DNA of 64,000 nucleotides from NCBI GenBank assembly GCA_024362935.1, contig JANCRA010000170.1, positions 248,001-312,000 on the forward strand, read 5' to 3'. A model generated the notes under the pieces. It was not told the origin of the DNA and ran no database searches. It saw nothing but the letters and a program-made list of their open reading frames with translations. The position numbers and the translations under genes were made by a program. This document shows, one piece after another, positions 22,228 to 34,157 of this stretch; the first letter of the stretch is position 1; the number at the start of each line of letters is the position of its first letter. Source of the stretch: Setophaga petechia (taxonomy: Eukaryota > Chordata > Aves > Passeriformes > Parulidae).

Positions 22228-22254
22228 CTTCCAGTCCAGAGCAGTTGTTATTGC

Positions 22255-22875
22255 TCACAGACCTCCCCCCGCCTGAGTTGGAAAAGTCACCGGGCATGTT
22301 ATTTGTGTAGCCGCATTAATTGCAACATCCCCTTTTTCCAAGGCTTCTTTCGCCAGCACAGCCCAAGCCTCCCCCCGTCCCGTGGCAGTGGCCCCCGCTA
22401 GGTCGCTTTCCGCCCCAGGGATCGGCTCACTGCTCAGAGGGAGGGCAGCCGGGGCCGGTTTCGGCCATGAATCATTCTCTCCAGGGGGTGCAGACGGCTC
22501 ACGCACTGCCTCGGTACCAGAATTAAGAGGTGGTGGTGCTGGAGGAGGCAAAGACACCCTATTAAACACAGGGGGTAATATAGTGTCCTGGGATAAATCT
22601 CCCTCATAGGTTCTGTTTTTTGTATGAGCAGCCGATGCCTGCACCGCTGCTTTCTGTTCTGCCTGATACTGCAGAAGCTCATTACGAATCACTCTCCAAA
22701 GTTTTCCTATCTTTTCAGCTGTCCTATCATCATCTAAAGTATGAGGGTTAACAAAACAGCCCTTAGCATATCCCCATGCTAGTAATCCTAGTAGTTCCTT
22801 TTTTAAATCTACCCCTTTAATTCCCCTTTTTTCTAACCCGGCTGTAAATAAATCATATGCTGCTTGCCTGTCCAT
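22255..22875 (-). pseudogene. gag: ERVK gag, matrix and proline-rich part
   Basis: ATG at 22875, about 200 bases after the 5' LTR, as expected for gag. The first 85 residues form a helical matrix-like domain (MDRQAAYDLFTAGLEKRG start). They are followed by a Pro-rich linker (about residues 100-150, with PPPAPPP), where late-domain motifs usually lie. There is no N-terminal glycine for myristoylation, unlike the gag at 42818. An in-frame TGA at 22255-22257 ends it before capsid. Confidence 0.8.
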
Positions 22876-23080
22876 TTTTATGCGTCGACGCTGTTGCGGC
22901 TCTCCGGCTTCGGCAGCATGTACGGCCCAAAACCACCGATGTGATCTTTGGGAGTGCTATCCCTTCGTTCAGCACCGCTCCGGCCGCTTCGGAGCCCGAC
23001 CCAACTTCTCCAACCGATGGCAGTCGATACCCTCTATTCCCCCGTTTTCTTTGAGAGGGCCGACGTCGAGGTCACTGTTT

Positions 23081-23473
23081 TGTTGGAGAAGGGAGACGTG
23101 ACACCAGATGGTTCATCAACGTAGCTCAATTTATTGATCTCCATTGACACGTTAAATACACTTCTTAATTAGTCTCATACATATTGCAAAAGCTGAGCTC
23201 ATTATTGGTCAGAAGGCATTTGTGTCAATATCTGCAACATAGTTATATTTCTGCAACATAGTTATACTTCTGTATTCCTATTGCTCGCTAGCTATGATTC
23301 CTACAGCACGTCTGCTAGGTTCAGGCCAAGTTGTTTTGCTGACAAGGGCACTGTGATCACAGAGCTACCCTTGGTTCCCACAGCTACCCTTGCTCTATTT
23401 ACTGCTCATATTGATCATCTTATAGCCACTGTGGCCTTTCTCATCAAGCCACTCAGCAATTAGGCTCTCTACA
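23081..23473 (-). mobile_element. 5' LTR of deleted ERVK
   Basis: Same length as the 3' LTR and nearly identical. On the element strand it ends ...CTCCAACA, followed by AAACAGTGACCTCG. No TGG-initial primer binding site is visible, so that site appears mutated or the junction is rearranged. Confidence 0.92.
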
Positions 23474-23867
23474 ACAATACAATAAATAATCTTTTGTGTT
23501 GAATATTCTGATTCTCACTAACCAATCTAGTACAATATAGAAATCTTACAGCATTTCCAAACAGCCTATAAGAATCATTACATTACCATACTGTGCTACA
23601 TTTTAAACCCTAAAAACTCCTCTTTGGACCCCTTCTGCCAAGCTGGAAGGGTTTGCTGGACCCTTGGACCTGCCTGCTTGCAGAGGGTCTTGTTTCATCA
23701 AAAGAGGATTACCTTCAGCTGGCTACACCATTGTTTTCCCATTGTTCAGTAACTAAAGGATCTCACAGCTTGATTTCATTTCAATCTCGCTTATAGTTTC
23801 TATATTCTCAAACTCTTTTGCCAGGCAATCATATTTATAAGACTTTCCTGTTTCATCTTCCCAAACA
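23474..23867 (-). mobile_element. LTR-like or ERV 3'-end fragment
   Basis: On the minus strand a frame ends ...KEFENIETISEIEMKSSCEIL and stop (about 23753-23860). It is followed by AT-rich sequence with an LTR texture reaching ATTTATTGTATTGT at 23474. It may be the 3' end of another retroviral element, but neither boundary could be fixed. Confidence 0.3.
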
Positions 23868-25046
23868 CCCCGGGATCCCCTTGGCCCCTCTGGAGCCACA
23901 GCCTCCACCAAAGGATGTTCCACAGGATCCACCTCAGAGCCTGACAGGGGACAAGGGGCCAGGGCTGTGTGACAAGGACATGAAGGACGGGGATGATCCA
24001 GGTCACTGTGGCCTGGTTTGGGTTGCCCAGGGCAGGAAAGATGTCTGGCAGCTGGAGCAGGGTCTGGGAAGAGCCTCCAAGGTGGGGCTGGAGCCCTTGG
24101 GCTGTGAGCAGAGGCTGAGAAAGCTGGGCTGGTCCAGCCCACAGCAGGGAAGGCTGAGGGGCTCCTCATCCCAGCCTGGCAGTGCCAGCCAGGAGGGGAT
24201 GGAGAACACAGAGCCAGGCTCTTCACCAGGCCTGGTGGGAGACAAAAGCCAATGGGTGGAAGGGGAAAGAGGGGAGATCAGCCAGGACAGGAGGAAGTGA
24301 AATGAGTCACGCTGGTTTCAGCATTTACCCAACACCAACAGCAGTCTGACCTCCCTTCTCCATCCACCACTGACAGCTTTGCAAATCAGGAATTGTTGGA
24401 GCTGTTTTGCCCCCACTCCAGGACGAGCATCCTGATACAAGAACTGCATTGTGTTTATATCTATCACAGAACCACGCTGTGAGCCCAGGGCAGGACCTGG
24501 CCCCTGGCCTTGCTGAACCTCAGCCCATTGTCCTGGGCCCATGGATGGCTCCAGCCTGGCCAGATCCCTCTGCAGAGCTTCCTGCCCTCCAGCACAGCCA
24601 CACTCCCACCCAGCTTGGCCTCACCTGGCAACTGACTGAGGCTGCCCTCCATGGCCTCCTCCAGATCAGCAAGAAAGAGATTTCACTGACCTGGCCCCAG
24701 TCCTGAGCCCTGGGGACACCCCTGGATGTGACTCCATTCCTCAGCTGCTCTGAGTGCCAGGCTTGGATGAGGGATATGGTGGTGTGATAAATGAATAGGA
24801 TTCATGCCAACAATTGTAACTATCTCGATATTTTAGAAAAAGTAATAGAGGGAAAGGATATGTAATTCGTGTCACAAAACAGATGTTTTCAGATGTTCAT
24901 GAAAAAAAAGATACAGGATGTAGTTGAGATAAGTAAAATCCCAGAACAGAATAGGCCTTGGAATAATTAGAGAATTGGCCTTGAAATGGACAAACTTGGG
25001 AGGACGTCAGGTATCTATGAAGTAATAAGGCTTTTTTTTAAATATA

Positions 25047-25253
25047 ATGCTGGCATCTATAACACAAGACTTGAGGCGCATGTGCAGCCTGTGGGGTTGT
25101 TCAAAGAACAGTGACGATGAGGAGAAGCCTGCATCACGTGTAACCACCAAAGAGCCAAAAGAGCCCTTAGCAACAGTGGGAGCATGTGCTGTGCAGTGTG
25201 GTGATGCAGATTCCAAGACTGAAAATAGGAAGAGATTGACAGGAAAATACTGA
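25047..25253 (+). pseudogene. Small membrane-type ORF, copy 2 (broken)
   Basis: Homologous to 8267-8524 and 54030-54269. The frame from MLASITQDLRRMC onward is open, but an upstream indel turns the hydrophobic segment into a different frame, and the C-terminal end is altered. It is therefore a broken version. Confidence 0.4.
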
Positions 25254-27689
25254 TGAATATGTATTAGCACACAGTATAGAAGTTGTGTTTGGATTCCCTT
25301 GTTTCTCATACATGAGGCAGGATGAAAAGGCCTCCCTGTACCCCCATCGATTGGTTTTGCTTATGCTTTATCAGAACCACTGCAAAATCTTTTTTGTATC
25401 TGCTTGATTATATTTGAAAGTATTATTTTATATAAAATAACTGCTCAATTAAAATATCTAATTAATTCAACTTTGTTGTTTATTGAATGATATAGAACTT
25501 CATTCATACCAGAGGGGAAGGGGTAGAGACAAAGTGTGATTGATTGTCAGCCATAACAGTCTTGATTTTCATATCTATTCAGACTGCATGAGGAGGTGCT
25601 GGGGGTCAATATCAATTGGACATAGCTGATATCAATCTATAACCAGGAAAAGAAAACAGGAAAAACAGTTCTCTCTGCATTGTTTTCAATAGAGTATATT
25701 CACTTTGAATACATTTCTGAAATGTGTCTAATTAACCACAGAAGGATTGAAATCTTAGATTATTGCCAAGGGCTTTTCTTGTTTGTGTGTTTTGAACAAA
25801 AGTTTATGAGCCTTTGTCACTGAATTCCTGAACTGAAGAGCTCAGCAAAGAAGAGGCCTCTGGAATAGTGAAATTCATCTGCAATTTCCAAGTGGCTGAG
25901 GATCCATCCTCATCAGAGCAGCAATGAACAGAAATGGGCACAGCTTTGTGGCTGCCCCAGCTTTGGCATGGGCCCTGGGTCTGGAGCAGGAACAGCTCTT
26001 GAGGGCCCCAAGGCCGGGGCTCTTGTGCTGCCCTGGGCAGATGGGATGGCAGCAGGGGCTGCAGAGCTCTCAGCACCTCAGGCCGAGGGGAGCAGGGCAG
26101 CCAGGGAGCCTCCTTTGGCCTTGGCCCAGCACCTTCCCCCATGGCTGGGGCTGAGTCCTGTGGCAGCTGCAGCTGCTGCTGTGCCCTTGGCAGGGGCTGA
26201 GGCCGTGGGGCAGTGGCCAGAGCAGCCTGGCCTGAGCAGAGCTTTGGGACCAGAGCCGGCTGGGCTGGGCTGGGCTGGGGAGAGGCCCTTGGTGCTGGCC
26301 AGAGCTCAGGGCAGCTGGCAGAGCTTGCAGGGAGCTGGGCTGGGCTCAGAGAGCCTGGCCCAGAAACCATCAGTGTCCATCTCAGCCTGGCTGAGCGTGC
26401 AGGGGCAGGACTCAGGCCAGGCCTTGTGGGACAGGGCCAGCGCCTGTGCAAGGCATTGCAAACAGGCAAGTGGCCCAGAGAGGAGGCTGCTGTGTGCCCT
26501 TGGTGGCATGGACAGAGCAGGGAGGGGGCCCAGGACATTTGTCAGCACCAGCCTCTGTCCCCATGTGTTGGCAGCCCTGGCTGCTGAGCCCAGCTTTGGC
26601 CTGGGCTGAGTTTGGCTGTGGCCCAGCTCCATCCTCCTGCGGGGCTCAGGGCCTGTTCCCGGCCATGGCCAGCCCTGGCTGCCTCTCTGCTGGCCCAGAG
26701 GCCGGCAGAGCCCGGGCAGGGCTGTCTGTGCAGCCCCACAGGTGCCACGGGCTCTGCAGGAGCTGGCAGAGGCTGCCCAGCAGGGAGGCCATGGGGCACA
26801 GAGCCCCAAGGCTGCTGTGGGCACCATGGCACAGGGGCCGTTCCCAGCCGCAATGCTCCTGGCCTGGGCTGGGCCTGCACAGGGGCTGGGCCACCATGGC
26901 TGGGCCAGCACAGGGCCACAGAGGGGCCACGCAGCCGCTGCCGGGGCTGACAGCAAGGCCAGGCACACACAGGCAGTTGCTGAGCATGGCCTGTGCTGGC
27001 CAGGCCTGACTGTGCCAAAGGCAGAGCTCAGCTGCCCTTGAGGGCTGCAGCAACAGTCCAAAGCCCAAAGAGCCTCCATGGCTGTACTGGAGACCAAGGC
27101 TGCAGGAGGGAAATGCAGGGATGCTGAGGGATGGGAGGGAATGGAATTCCAGCAGATTCCTCAGCTTGCAAGGTGCTCTGCTCTCCCTCAGCTCCTCTCC
27201 AAGCGATGCCAATCCCAGCTCGGCACCTCAGGCTACTGGGGCCCTACCAGAAGAACTGCCTGTTCATGGGCACACAACTGATGTCTGCCTGGAAAGGGGC
27301 ACAGGTTTTAATACCTGTTAGTTTCATCATATATGAGCAAATCTTTATTATCTGGTTCACTTGAGTACTTTTTGAAAAAATGGCCAAGTTTTCCCACCAG
27401 GAACAGGAATTTCCTGGATCTACTTGATTCTTCTACTGATGGCAGGAGAAGAAATACTGATCTTCCCCTCTACCGTTGCCACCACCATTCAGTCTAATAT
27501 TTCATTCCCTTCCTTCAGGTGAAGGGCTTCCTTTTGAGCTCTCCTGGTTAAATGGCCATGTCCAAGGACATCTCTTCATTTAGAGCAGCTGCAGCTATGC
27601 CTTTGCTCTTGCTCCTGGATTTCCTCCTGTACCTGTTCTCTGGTATTTCCAATGTGCCTGCCTTGAACGGCTTCATGCTTTGAGCTTCA

Positions 27690-28650
27690 GGTTCCATGGG
27701 GTCCCACAGTGTCACAATGGCCCCCAGGTTCCTGAAGGTCCCACAGTGTCACAATGGTCCCAACGATTCCATGAGGCCTTGAAGTGTCACAATGGTCTCT
27801 GTGGTTCCACAGGCCCCACAATGTCACGTCACTCCTCTGTTCTGTGAGCCCTGCAATGTCACAATGGACCTTTGGACCATGGGGGTTTGTGCTGTCACAT
27901 TGGTCTCCTTTGGCTCCACAGTGTCACAATGGACCATTGATGACAGGCGGCCTCTCTGTGTCACCCTGGAGCTTTGGTTCCACGCAGCCCTGCAGTGTTA
28001 TGATGGTCCCCCTTGATTTCTTTGTGTCATAACGGACCACTGATGACAGAAGGCCTTGCAATGTCACAATGGCACCTTGGTTCCATGCAGCCCTGCAGTG
28101 TCACAAATGCGTCTTGGTTTCATGAGGCCCCACAGTGTCACAATGGTCTCCTTGGTTCCATGGTGGCCACCAGTGTCACAATGCTTTGCTTATTCCATGG
28201 AGCCTCGTAGTGTCACAATGCTCTCCATGACTCCATGAGGCAGTGAAGTGTCTTAATGGTCTTTCCATGGTTCCATGAGGCCTTGCAATGTCACAATGGA
28301 CCTTTGGTTCCACGGGGTCTCACAGTGTCACAATGGCCCCTTGGTTCCATTACACCCCAAAGTGCCATAATGGTCTCCACAGTTCCATGAGGCCCCTCAG
28401 TGTCACAATGGACCCTTGGTTTGATGGGGCCTCTCAGTGTCACAGTGATCCCTACATTCCATGGAGTCACACAGTGTCAGTACAGTCCTCTTGGTTCCAT
28501 GAGGCCCAGCAATGTCACAGTGGTCTCCATGATTCCATGAGGCCCCTCAGTGTCACAATGGTCCCTTGGTGTCCCAGGGCCCCACAGTGTCACAATGGTC
28601 CCTTGGTCTCACAGGGCCCCACAGTGTCACAATGGTCCCTTGGTTCCATG
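27690..28650 (-). repeat. 37-bp minisatellite, array 2 (reverse orientation)
   Basis: Units read CAGTGTCACAATGG on the plus strand, the reverse complement of array 1. More than twenty imperfect units are visible. Confidence 0.9.
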
Positions 28651-29335
28651 GGCCCTGTGCTGCTGCATTCCCCCCTCCCCTTCTCAGCCCACCCTGCCAG
28701 CTGAGAAATGCTCCTTGGGGCTCGGCCTTGGCCAACAGCCCTTGGGCTCAGCTCCTCTGCAGCTCATCACAAACACTGTCTGCTCCAGCCACTGCTGCTG
28801 CCCAACCAGCTCCTGCTTCCTTTAGCAGCAGCCCTGGCAGCTGTTTCTGTTCCCTGCGTGGCACAACATCCCTGTTCTTACCCTGCCAATGAAAGCTGCT
28901 GATGCCAAGTGCGGCCAGGATGAACCATTGCTGGCACTGCAGCCCCTCTCTTGGGGCCCTGCACACAGCGCTCCAAAAGGAGCCCTTGGAGCTCTCCTGG
29001 GCCAGCCACTCCCTCGGAGTGGGGCCTCTCCCAGCCGGGAACTCTCCCGTTTGCTGCACTCGGGGATCCTGAACAACCACGGAGCCTGGGCCCATCCCCC
29101 CACTCCTCCAGCCTCAGCCCTTTGCCCTTTGCTGGGGAGATGCCAAAGCATCCTCAGGGAGCATTCCCTGCCCTCAGGGGAATTGCTCACAGGTGCCTTG
29201 CACTGACTCTGGGTGTCTGTGTGCACACAGGAGTGCCTGTGCTGGGCAAATGTGGCAGAAATGCTGCTCTCTGAGGGCTTTAAGTGCCTTGGGTAGCTGA
29301 GCTACTCAGGCCTGTAAGTAAGGGTGAGTCACAAG

Positions 29336-29530
29336 CTGTAAGCTCAGTTAAATGCTGCTAACAGTTGTTTTGCTAAGTTGTGAAGTTTAATATAAGTTAT
29401 AAGCTAAGTTGAATATTGTTAAGTGTTATTGCACTGCTAAATCATTAAGTCCTAGGTAATAAGTAAGGTGAAATACTGTTAAGTGCTGTTCTTTTGCTAA
29501 ATGCTGAAGTGTAAGGTATCAGTCAAGTCC
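29336..29530. repeat. Tandem repeat of about 60-64 bp
   Basis: Degenerate units start with GCTAAGTTGTGAAG or GCTAAATNNTNAAG at 29372, 29436 and 29496, each followed by an A/T-rich TAAGT-containing stretch and TGTTAAGTG. Confidence 0.65.
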
Positions 29531-29819
29531 TGTTTAATCTGTGCTCAGTTTAGCTTTTAGGCCGTATTCCTTTTGTTCCTTCCACTCGCTGTCCTTTAGC
29601 CACACACACATGCACGGACACATGGACAGTTCTGGGTTCATGTCTGGTTTGATTGCCTGGATTTGGTTTGGTTTTGTTGTTGCTTTGTTTCCTTGCTGTG
29701 CCTGGAGTGCCCAGTCAGGAGCAGAGTGACTCTTGCCAAGGAACTCTGTGCTGCTGTCCCTTAATATTCAATCTGGTTTTTGCTGCTCCCTTGCTGGGGA
29801 TTTTCTCAGCGCTCTCAGC

Positions 29820-30105
29820 CCCTCGTTTGTAGCAGGGTGAAGGAGCCCTGGCCCAGGCTCTGGCCCTGGGGGACACGGGGACGCTGCCGGGGGGTCCCTG
29901 TCCCCCTGTGGCACCCCCAGGGCCCCGGCCCCCCGTCCCCGTGTCAGGCTCTGGGGTGGATCTGGTGGAACATCCTCTGGGGGAGGCTGCGGGGCCGGGG
30001 GCGGGGGGACCCGGGGGGACAGGGGACCCCGCTGTGCACGAGCAGGGTTGGACTGCTCTGGGGGGAGCTGTGAGGGGGGCCGGGGCAGAGTGACCTCCCC
30101 AGGGA
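29820..30105 (+). repeat. Diverged relative of the 9490-9730 segment
   Basis: The block GTGTCAGGCTCTGGGGTGGA, then TGGAACATCCT, then a GGAGGCTG and GGGGGGACAGGG run matches 9555-9700, and leads into a TGATGTCA array as it does there. More diverged and richer in G than copies 1-3. Confidence 0.75.
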
Positions 30106-30740
30106 CCTCACACAGCCACCTGTGATGTCACACAGCCCCTGTGATGTCACACAGCACCTGTGATGTCACACTGCCCTTGTGATGTCACACAGCCCCTGGG
30201 ACATCACACAACCTCCTGTGATGTCACACAGCCCCTGGGATGTCACCCAGCCCACGCTGGGATGTCACAAATCCACTTGTGATGTCACAGAGCAAACGCT
30301 GGGATATCCCTCTGTGATGTCATACAGCTGTGCTGTGATTGAGACAGAAGAACTGAGACGTCACAAAGCCACCCAGTGGTGTCACAGCCTGTTCTGTGAT
30401 GTTACTCAGACTCCCAGTGGTGTCACAACCCACCCTCTGAGGTCACAGAGCCACCCTCCATGATCATAAACTCTTCTCTAAGGCCTCACACCCTACTCTA
30501 TGAGGTCACAGCCACCTCTGTGATGCCACAAGCCCCGCAGTCATGGCACAAAACCTGCTCTGTGATGTCATACAGCCATGCCATGATGTGACAGCCTGCT
30601 CTGTGATGTCACACAGACCCCTCTTTGTTGCTGGAGCTGCTCGATGACCTCACACAACAAACTCTGTGTTGTCACAGCCCAACCTGTGAACTAACTAACA
30701 CAGCCCACTCTGTGCTGTCACACAGCCCATTGCTGACATC
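30106..30740. repeat. TGATGTCA array, 19-bp units
   Basis: The first units are regular 19-mers (TGATGTCACACAGCCCCTG and variants); later units degrade. About thirty occurrences of TGATGTCA-like cores can be seen. Confidence 0.85.
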
Positions 30741-30974
30741 ACAGCTGCTCTGTGCCTCTAGGACACAGCCACAGAGGTGCTGCTGTGACACAGTCCCCTC
30801 TGGGCCATGCCACAGCCCCTGGCAGTGTTGAGCCCCTGTGAGCTCAGGCTGTGCCCTGCTGGTGTCCCTAAAGGGGCCTTGGCAGTGCCCCAGCCCTGCT
30901 GGGCTGTGCACAGGAGCTGCTCCTGGCCAGAGCTGTCTCTCTGCAGCACTGCCCTGGCCAGGAGCTGCCTCTGT

Positions 30975-31503
30975 GTTCTGGTTTCAAAGCAAAACCAGCA
31001 AGAGACTGCAAGTCAGAAATACAATTTATTAGGAAAACAGATAAAACCATATACATGCAATAACACAAAAGAAAAATCAATGACAGAGTCAGAATACAAC
31101 CTGACACCCTGCTCGTTAGGGGGGAGGCAGCAGTCCAGATGAAGAGTTCTTGTTGAAGTGGTGATCCTGTAGAAACCATCTGGTAGCTCTTGTCCTCTGG
31201 AAACCCGTGGGTAAGGGCAGCTGTTCCTCTGGGAATCCAGTGTAAAGACTGACTGCTCTGTCCCAAAGCCCAGATTATATCCAGGTGGGGATGCTGAGCT
31301 CCTCCCCGCTGGGCTGAAAAACATGGGGGGTCCTTGGTTACCCGATAAACAGAAATGGCTCCTGGAGGGAGTTATCTCTGAGTCATGAGGCAAGACATTG
31401 ATGGGTCCATTAACAGGAGATAAGGAAAAAAACAGTTTCCCTTCTGGGTTCAGCAGCTCTTGAGGATGGGAATAGAAGACATTTTTATATTGTAACCCAG
31501 GAA
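30975..31503 (-). mobile_element. Solo LTR-like element
   Basis: Starts TGTTCTGGTTTC and has the complement of AATAAA at about 31022, suggesting minus orientation. CCTCTG occurs directly before (30969-30974) and again at 31504-31509, a possible 6-bp target duplication. The right end would be ...CCCAGGAA, which is not canonical, so the boundary is uncertain. Confidence 0.45.
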
Positions 31504-31509
31504 CCTCTG

Positions 31510-33325
31510 GGCCAGCAGCCCGGCCCAGCTCGGCAGCACAGACACAGCACAAGGACTTCAGTGACCCTCTGGGGCTTTGCTGCTCTTTGCATAAGACTCA
31601 TCAGTGCCTCAGAGTGCACTCAATAAAACTCTAAAGAACTCAAAGTAACATTCAAAGTCCAAACTTTCATTAAATTTTAATGAGTATCACTGAGGAACAC
31701 AACTCATGTGAAACTGTCACCAAGGTCCAGGTAGAGCAGAACCCTGGAAGCACTGATGACAGGCAGGGACAAGCAAGGGAAAGGTGTCTCTGTGCTGAGC
31801 ACACCTGGATGTGTTTGAGGAATGCAAAGGGCCAAGGCCTGAGCCCCAGCCCCTGGCCAGGCAGATCCTGTCCCTCCCTCATTGCTCAGGGCTCTTCCTG
31901 GGGCACTGGCATGTGGGCATGGGCAATGCCAAGGGCAGGAGCATGGGGCGGCCCCTGCCAGGCTGCTGAGCAGGGACAAGGAGGCAATGAGGCCCCAGGC
32001 CTGCAAGGGTCACTTGTCCCCTGCTGGCCCCAGGCCCAGGCCCAGCAGCCATGGCCAAAGTGCTGCAGGAGTTGGCTCTGGCAGGGCTGTCTTGCAGCTG
32101 CTGCCCATCCCTGTGCCCTGTGCAGCCCAGGCTGTCCCACGCTGTCCCTGCCCTGCGCCTCTGGCCCTGCAGGCTGTCGGCATCCCCCGGCTGCCCCACC
32201 TGGCTGGGCCCTTCCTTTGCTCACAGCTCTGCCTCCTGCCTGCCTCTGCCTGCCCACACAGAGCCTTGGGCTGCTCCAGCCTCCTGCTGGGGGACGTGCT
32301 GCACCACAGCCCTGCCCTGCCAGGGAAATTCCTTTCTGCTGCTGCCCAGCCTGGGCCTGCCCAGCTGCCCTTGCTGCCATTATTTCCTTCTCATGCTTAT
32401 ATCCTCTAGGAAGAAAAGCTCCAGCCTCTCTGAAACCACCCTTCAGCCCCTGCCAGGCTGCTCCTCTTCTGTCCTCAGTCTCCACCCCACTGAGCCCAGA
32501 GACTGCAGCCTCTACCTGCTTTTTATGTGATGAGGCCTCCCAATCCCATCTTGGGAAAATTTTGGGTTCTCTCTAAGGTCTCTGAAAATGGAAAAATAGT
32601 GATCAAAGGTATTTTCTCCAAAATTTGCAGTGGCAGAACTAGAGTAAATATGTCTAAAGTGAACAAGGCTGGATTTATATTTGTTAGAAGGAGGAAATAT
32701 TTTACAATGATGAGAGTGGAACAAAACTGCAAATGTTCTTCCAGAGAAGTGGATGTGCCATCCCAGGAATTGTCCAAGAGCAGGAGCTTTGTGCATCCTG
32801 ACACAGGGAAACCCCATCCCTTCCCCAAGGATGGAATTGCTGTTGTGTGGGTTCTCTGCTGTGCTGGGTGAGCTCACAAGGCTTCTGGCCAGAATGTCTG
32901 CTGAGGGCAGCCAGGCTGCTGCAGCAATTCAGAGGCCTTTCCCTAATAATTTTAATAACCGGATGAGAACAACCCACTGAAACCGGAACAGAACTCATTG
33001 ACCTTTAAGCAGTTTAAGCAGTCACTGAAGGAAAAAAAGAAGTATAGAGAGTTCTTTCAGAAAATATTGCATTTCTCCAGTGCAAAAAAAGGCACAATCA
33101 GTAGAGCATATATTGTTCATCCACTCAGCTGTGCACACCACTGAACCGCTGCAGCAGAAGACGGGCATCATCCCATCCTGTATTTCCCTTTGGCATTTTC
33201 TCTCTCAGTATGCAGATGAGACAAAACCAAAAAGTTCAATTTTAGTCAATCTTTACTTCCAAAAGAAATTCAAGAACCTTTTGCAGAGGCTAATGCTCGG
33301 CCCTTTTATGAATTCTCTGCGCAGA
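31510..33325. other. Intergenic region
   Basis: 31700-32510 is GC-rich and stop-poor; 32520-33300 is AT-richer. No exon, RNA gene or clear repeat was recognised. A 298-codon frame at 31680-32576 has no domain and is low-complexity in Cys, Pro and Leu. Confidence 0.4.
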
Positions 33326-33329
33326 CCAA

Positions 33330-34115
33330 CGCTCCGCGAACAATTCCCGTGGCGAATGGCGCAGTGCAGCCGCCTGCAGGAGCCCAGGCTGCGCACAAGC
33401 AGCCAGGGCCGCGTTCTCAGGCAACTGAGGCCGCGCCGCTGTCACAGACGCCGCCGCCGCGTTGGCGGTTCCCAGGCAGGTGCGGCCCCCGGCAGCCGCC
33501 GCCGTTTCCCGGCTCCTGCCCCTCCCGGCCCCGGACGCCCCCCCAAGATGCTGCCGGGGCTCGGGGGCTTCGTGTGCCCGGGCTGGGGCTCGGCCTCCCC
33601 CGCGGGACAAGGTGAGGGGGGGTCCCCGGGGGTCGTGTCCCTCCCGGGAGCGTGTGTGAGTCCCCCATGTTCCCCCCAAGCCGGGGTCACCCCCTTTTCT
33701 CTGCCCAGAGCTCCTGAGCCAGCTCCTGCTGCCCCCCGGGAGGGGCTTTGGGGAGCCCTCCGGGGACCCCCTGGAATGCCCATTCCTGGGCACTGGGACC
33801 CCCCGCATCTCCTTGCCCAGCTGCAGGACCCCCTGCACCCCCTTATCCTGCCCCGACACCCCCTGCACGGCCTTTCCCGGGTATCCTCCTCTGGCAGCCC
33901 CTGGATCCCCCGTTTCTATGAGCCCGGGGACCCCCGGACCCCATTCCCTTGCCAGCCCGGGGCACCTCACCCCCAGACCGCCATTTGCCCGGGGACCGGT
34001 GACGTCACTGCAGACTCGGGCCGCCATTGGCGGGCAGCAAAGAGCGGCGCCAATGGCGGGGCCGGAGGCGGCTCCGGGGGCCCCGCGCCTGGGGCCGTGA
34101 CGGGCCGTGAGGGGT
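33330..34115. promoter_or_regulatory. CpG island with CRE and paired CCAAT boxes
   Basis: CpG density rises sharply here compared with the rest of the window. GTGACGTCAC (33999-34008) is a perfect palindromic cAMP-response element. ATTGG (34026-34030) and CCAAT (34050-34054) form an inverted pair, each overlapping a GCCAT/ATGGC YY1-like core. This is promoter-like architecture, possibly bidirectional. No recognised gene is attached within the window. Confidence 0.6.
33548..34100 (+). CDS. Candidate two-exon Pro-rich ORF in the CpG island
   Basis: Unrecognised. ATG at 33548 opens MLPGLGGFVCPGWG and runs to a GTGAGG donor (exon 33548-33611). A CTCTGCCCAG acceptor then opens an exon 33709-34100 that continues in phase to TGA, 151 residues in all. 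The deduced protein is rich in Pro, Gly and Ser with no domain or membrane segment. GC-rich sequence is stop-poor, and a minus-strand frame of similar length overlaps it, so coding is unproven. The CRE and CCAAT motifs fall inside the second exon, which weakens this reading. No duplicate elsewhere in the window. Confidence 0.2.
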
Positions 34116-34157
34116 AATGAGGGGGTGTGAGGTGACTTGAGGGGCCATGAGGGCCTT

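Larger units (their letters stand above)
18623..23473 (-). mobile_element. Internally deleted ERVK provirus
   Basis: Two 393-bp LTRs (18623-19015 and 23081-23473) differ at only about eight positions by eye. Order from the 5' end (high coordinates): LTR, gag matrix and C-terminal capsid, a dUTPase start joined to RT thumb and integrase end, a foreign solo LTR, then Env transmembrane end, polypurine tract and LTR. Protease, the RT catalytic core, RNase H, most of integrase and the Env surface subunit are missing. The flanks (CTATCC and ACAATA) do not match, so a target duplication is absent. Same LTR family as 58358-58740. Confidence 0.9.
23868..29335 (-). repeat. Segmental duplication, copy 2 (inverted)
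   Basis: Inverted relative to copies 1 and 3. 23868-27260 matches 9610-6205, 27320-27660 matches 51900-51560, the minisatellite 27690-28650 matches 49674-51580, and 28660-29335 matches 49665-48970. It lacks the TGATGTCA array, LTR and CR1 portion, which would lie beyond its 23868 edge. It also lacks the solo LTR present at 50036-50931. Confidence 0.9.

Noticed and set aside
23060..23080. Primer binding site after the 5' LTR of the deleted ERVK
   Set aside because: The sequence after the LTR does not begin with TGG, which every tRNA-primed site needs.
30106..30740. CRISPR-like appearance of the TGATGTCA array
   Set aside because: Repeats and intervals are both short and imperfect, there are no unique spacers or cas genes, and the surroundings are vertebrate.
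31680..32576. 298-codon plus-strand ORF
   Set aside because: Cys/Pro/Leu-rich with no domain or splice context, and overlapped by long minus-strand frames.
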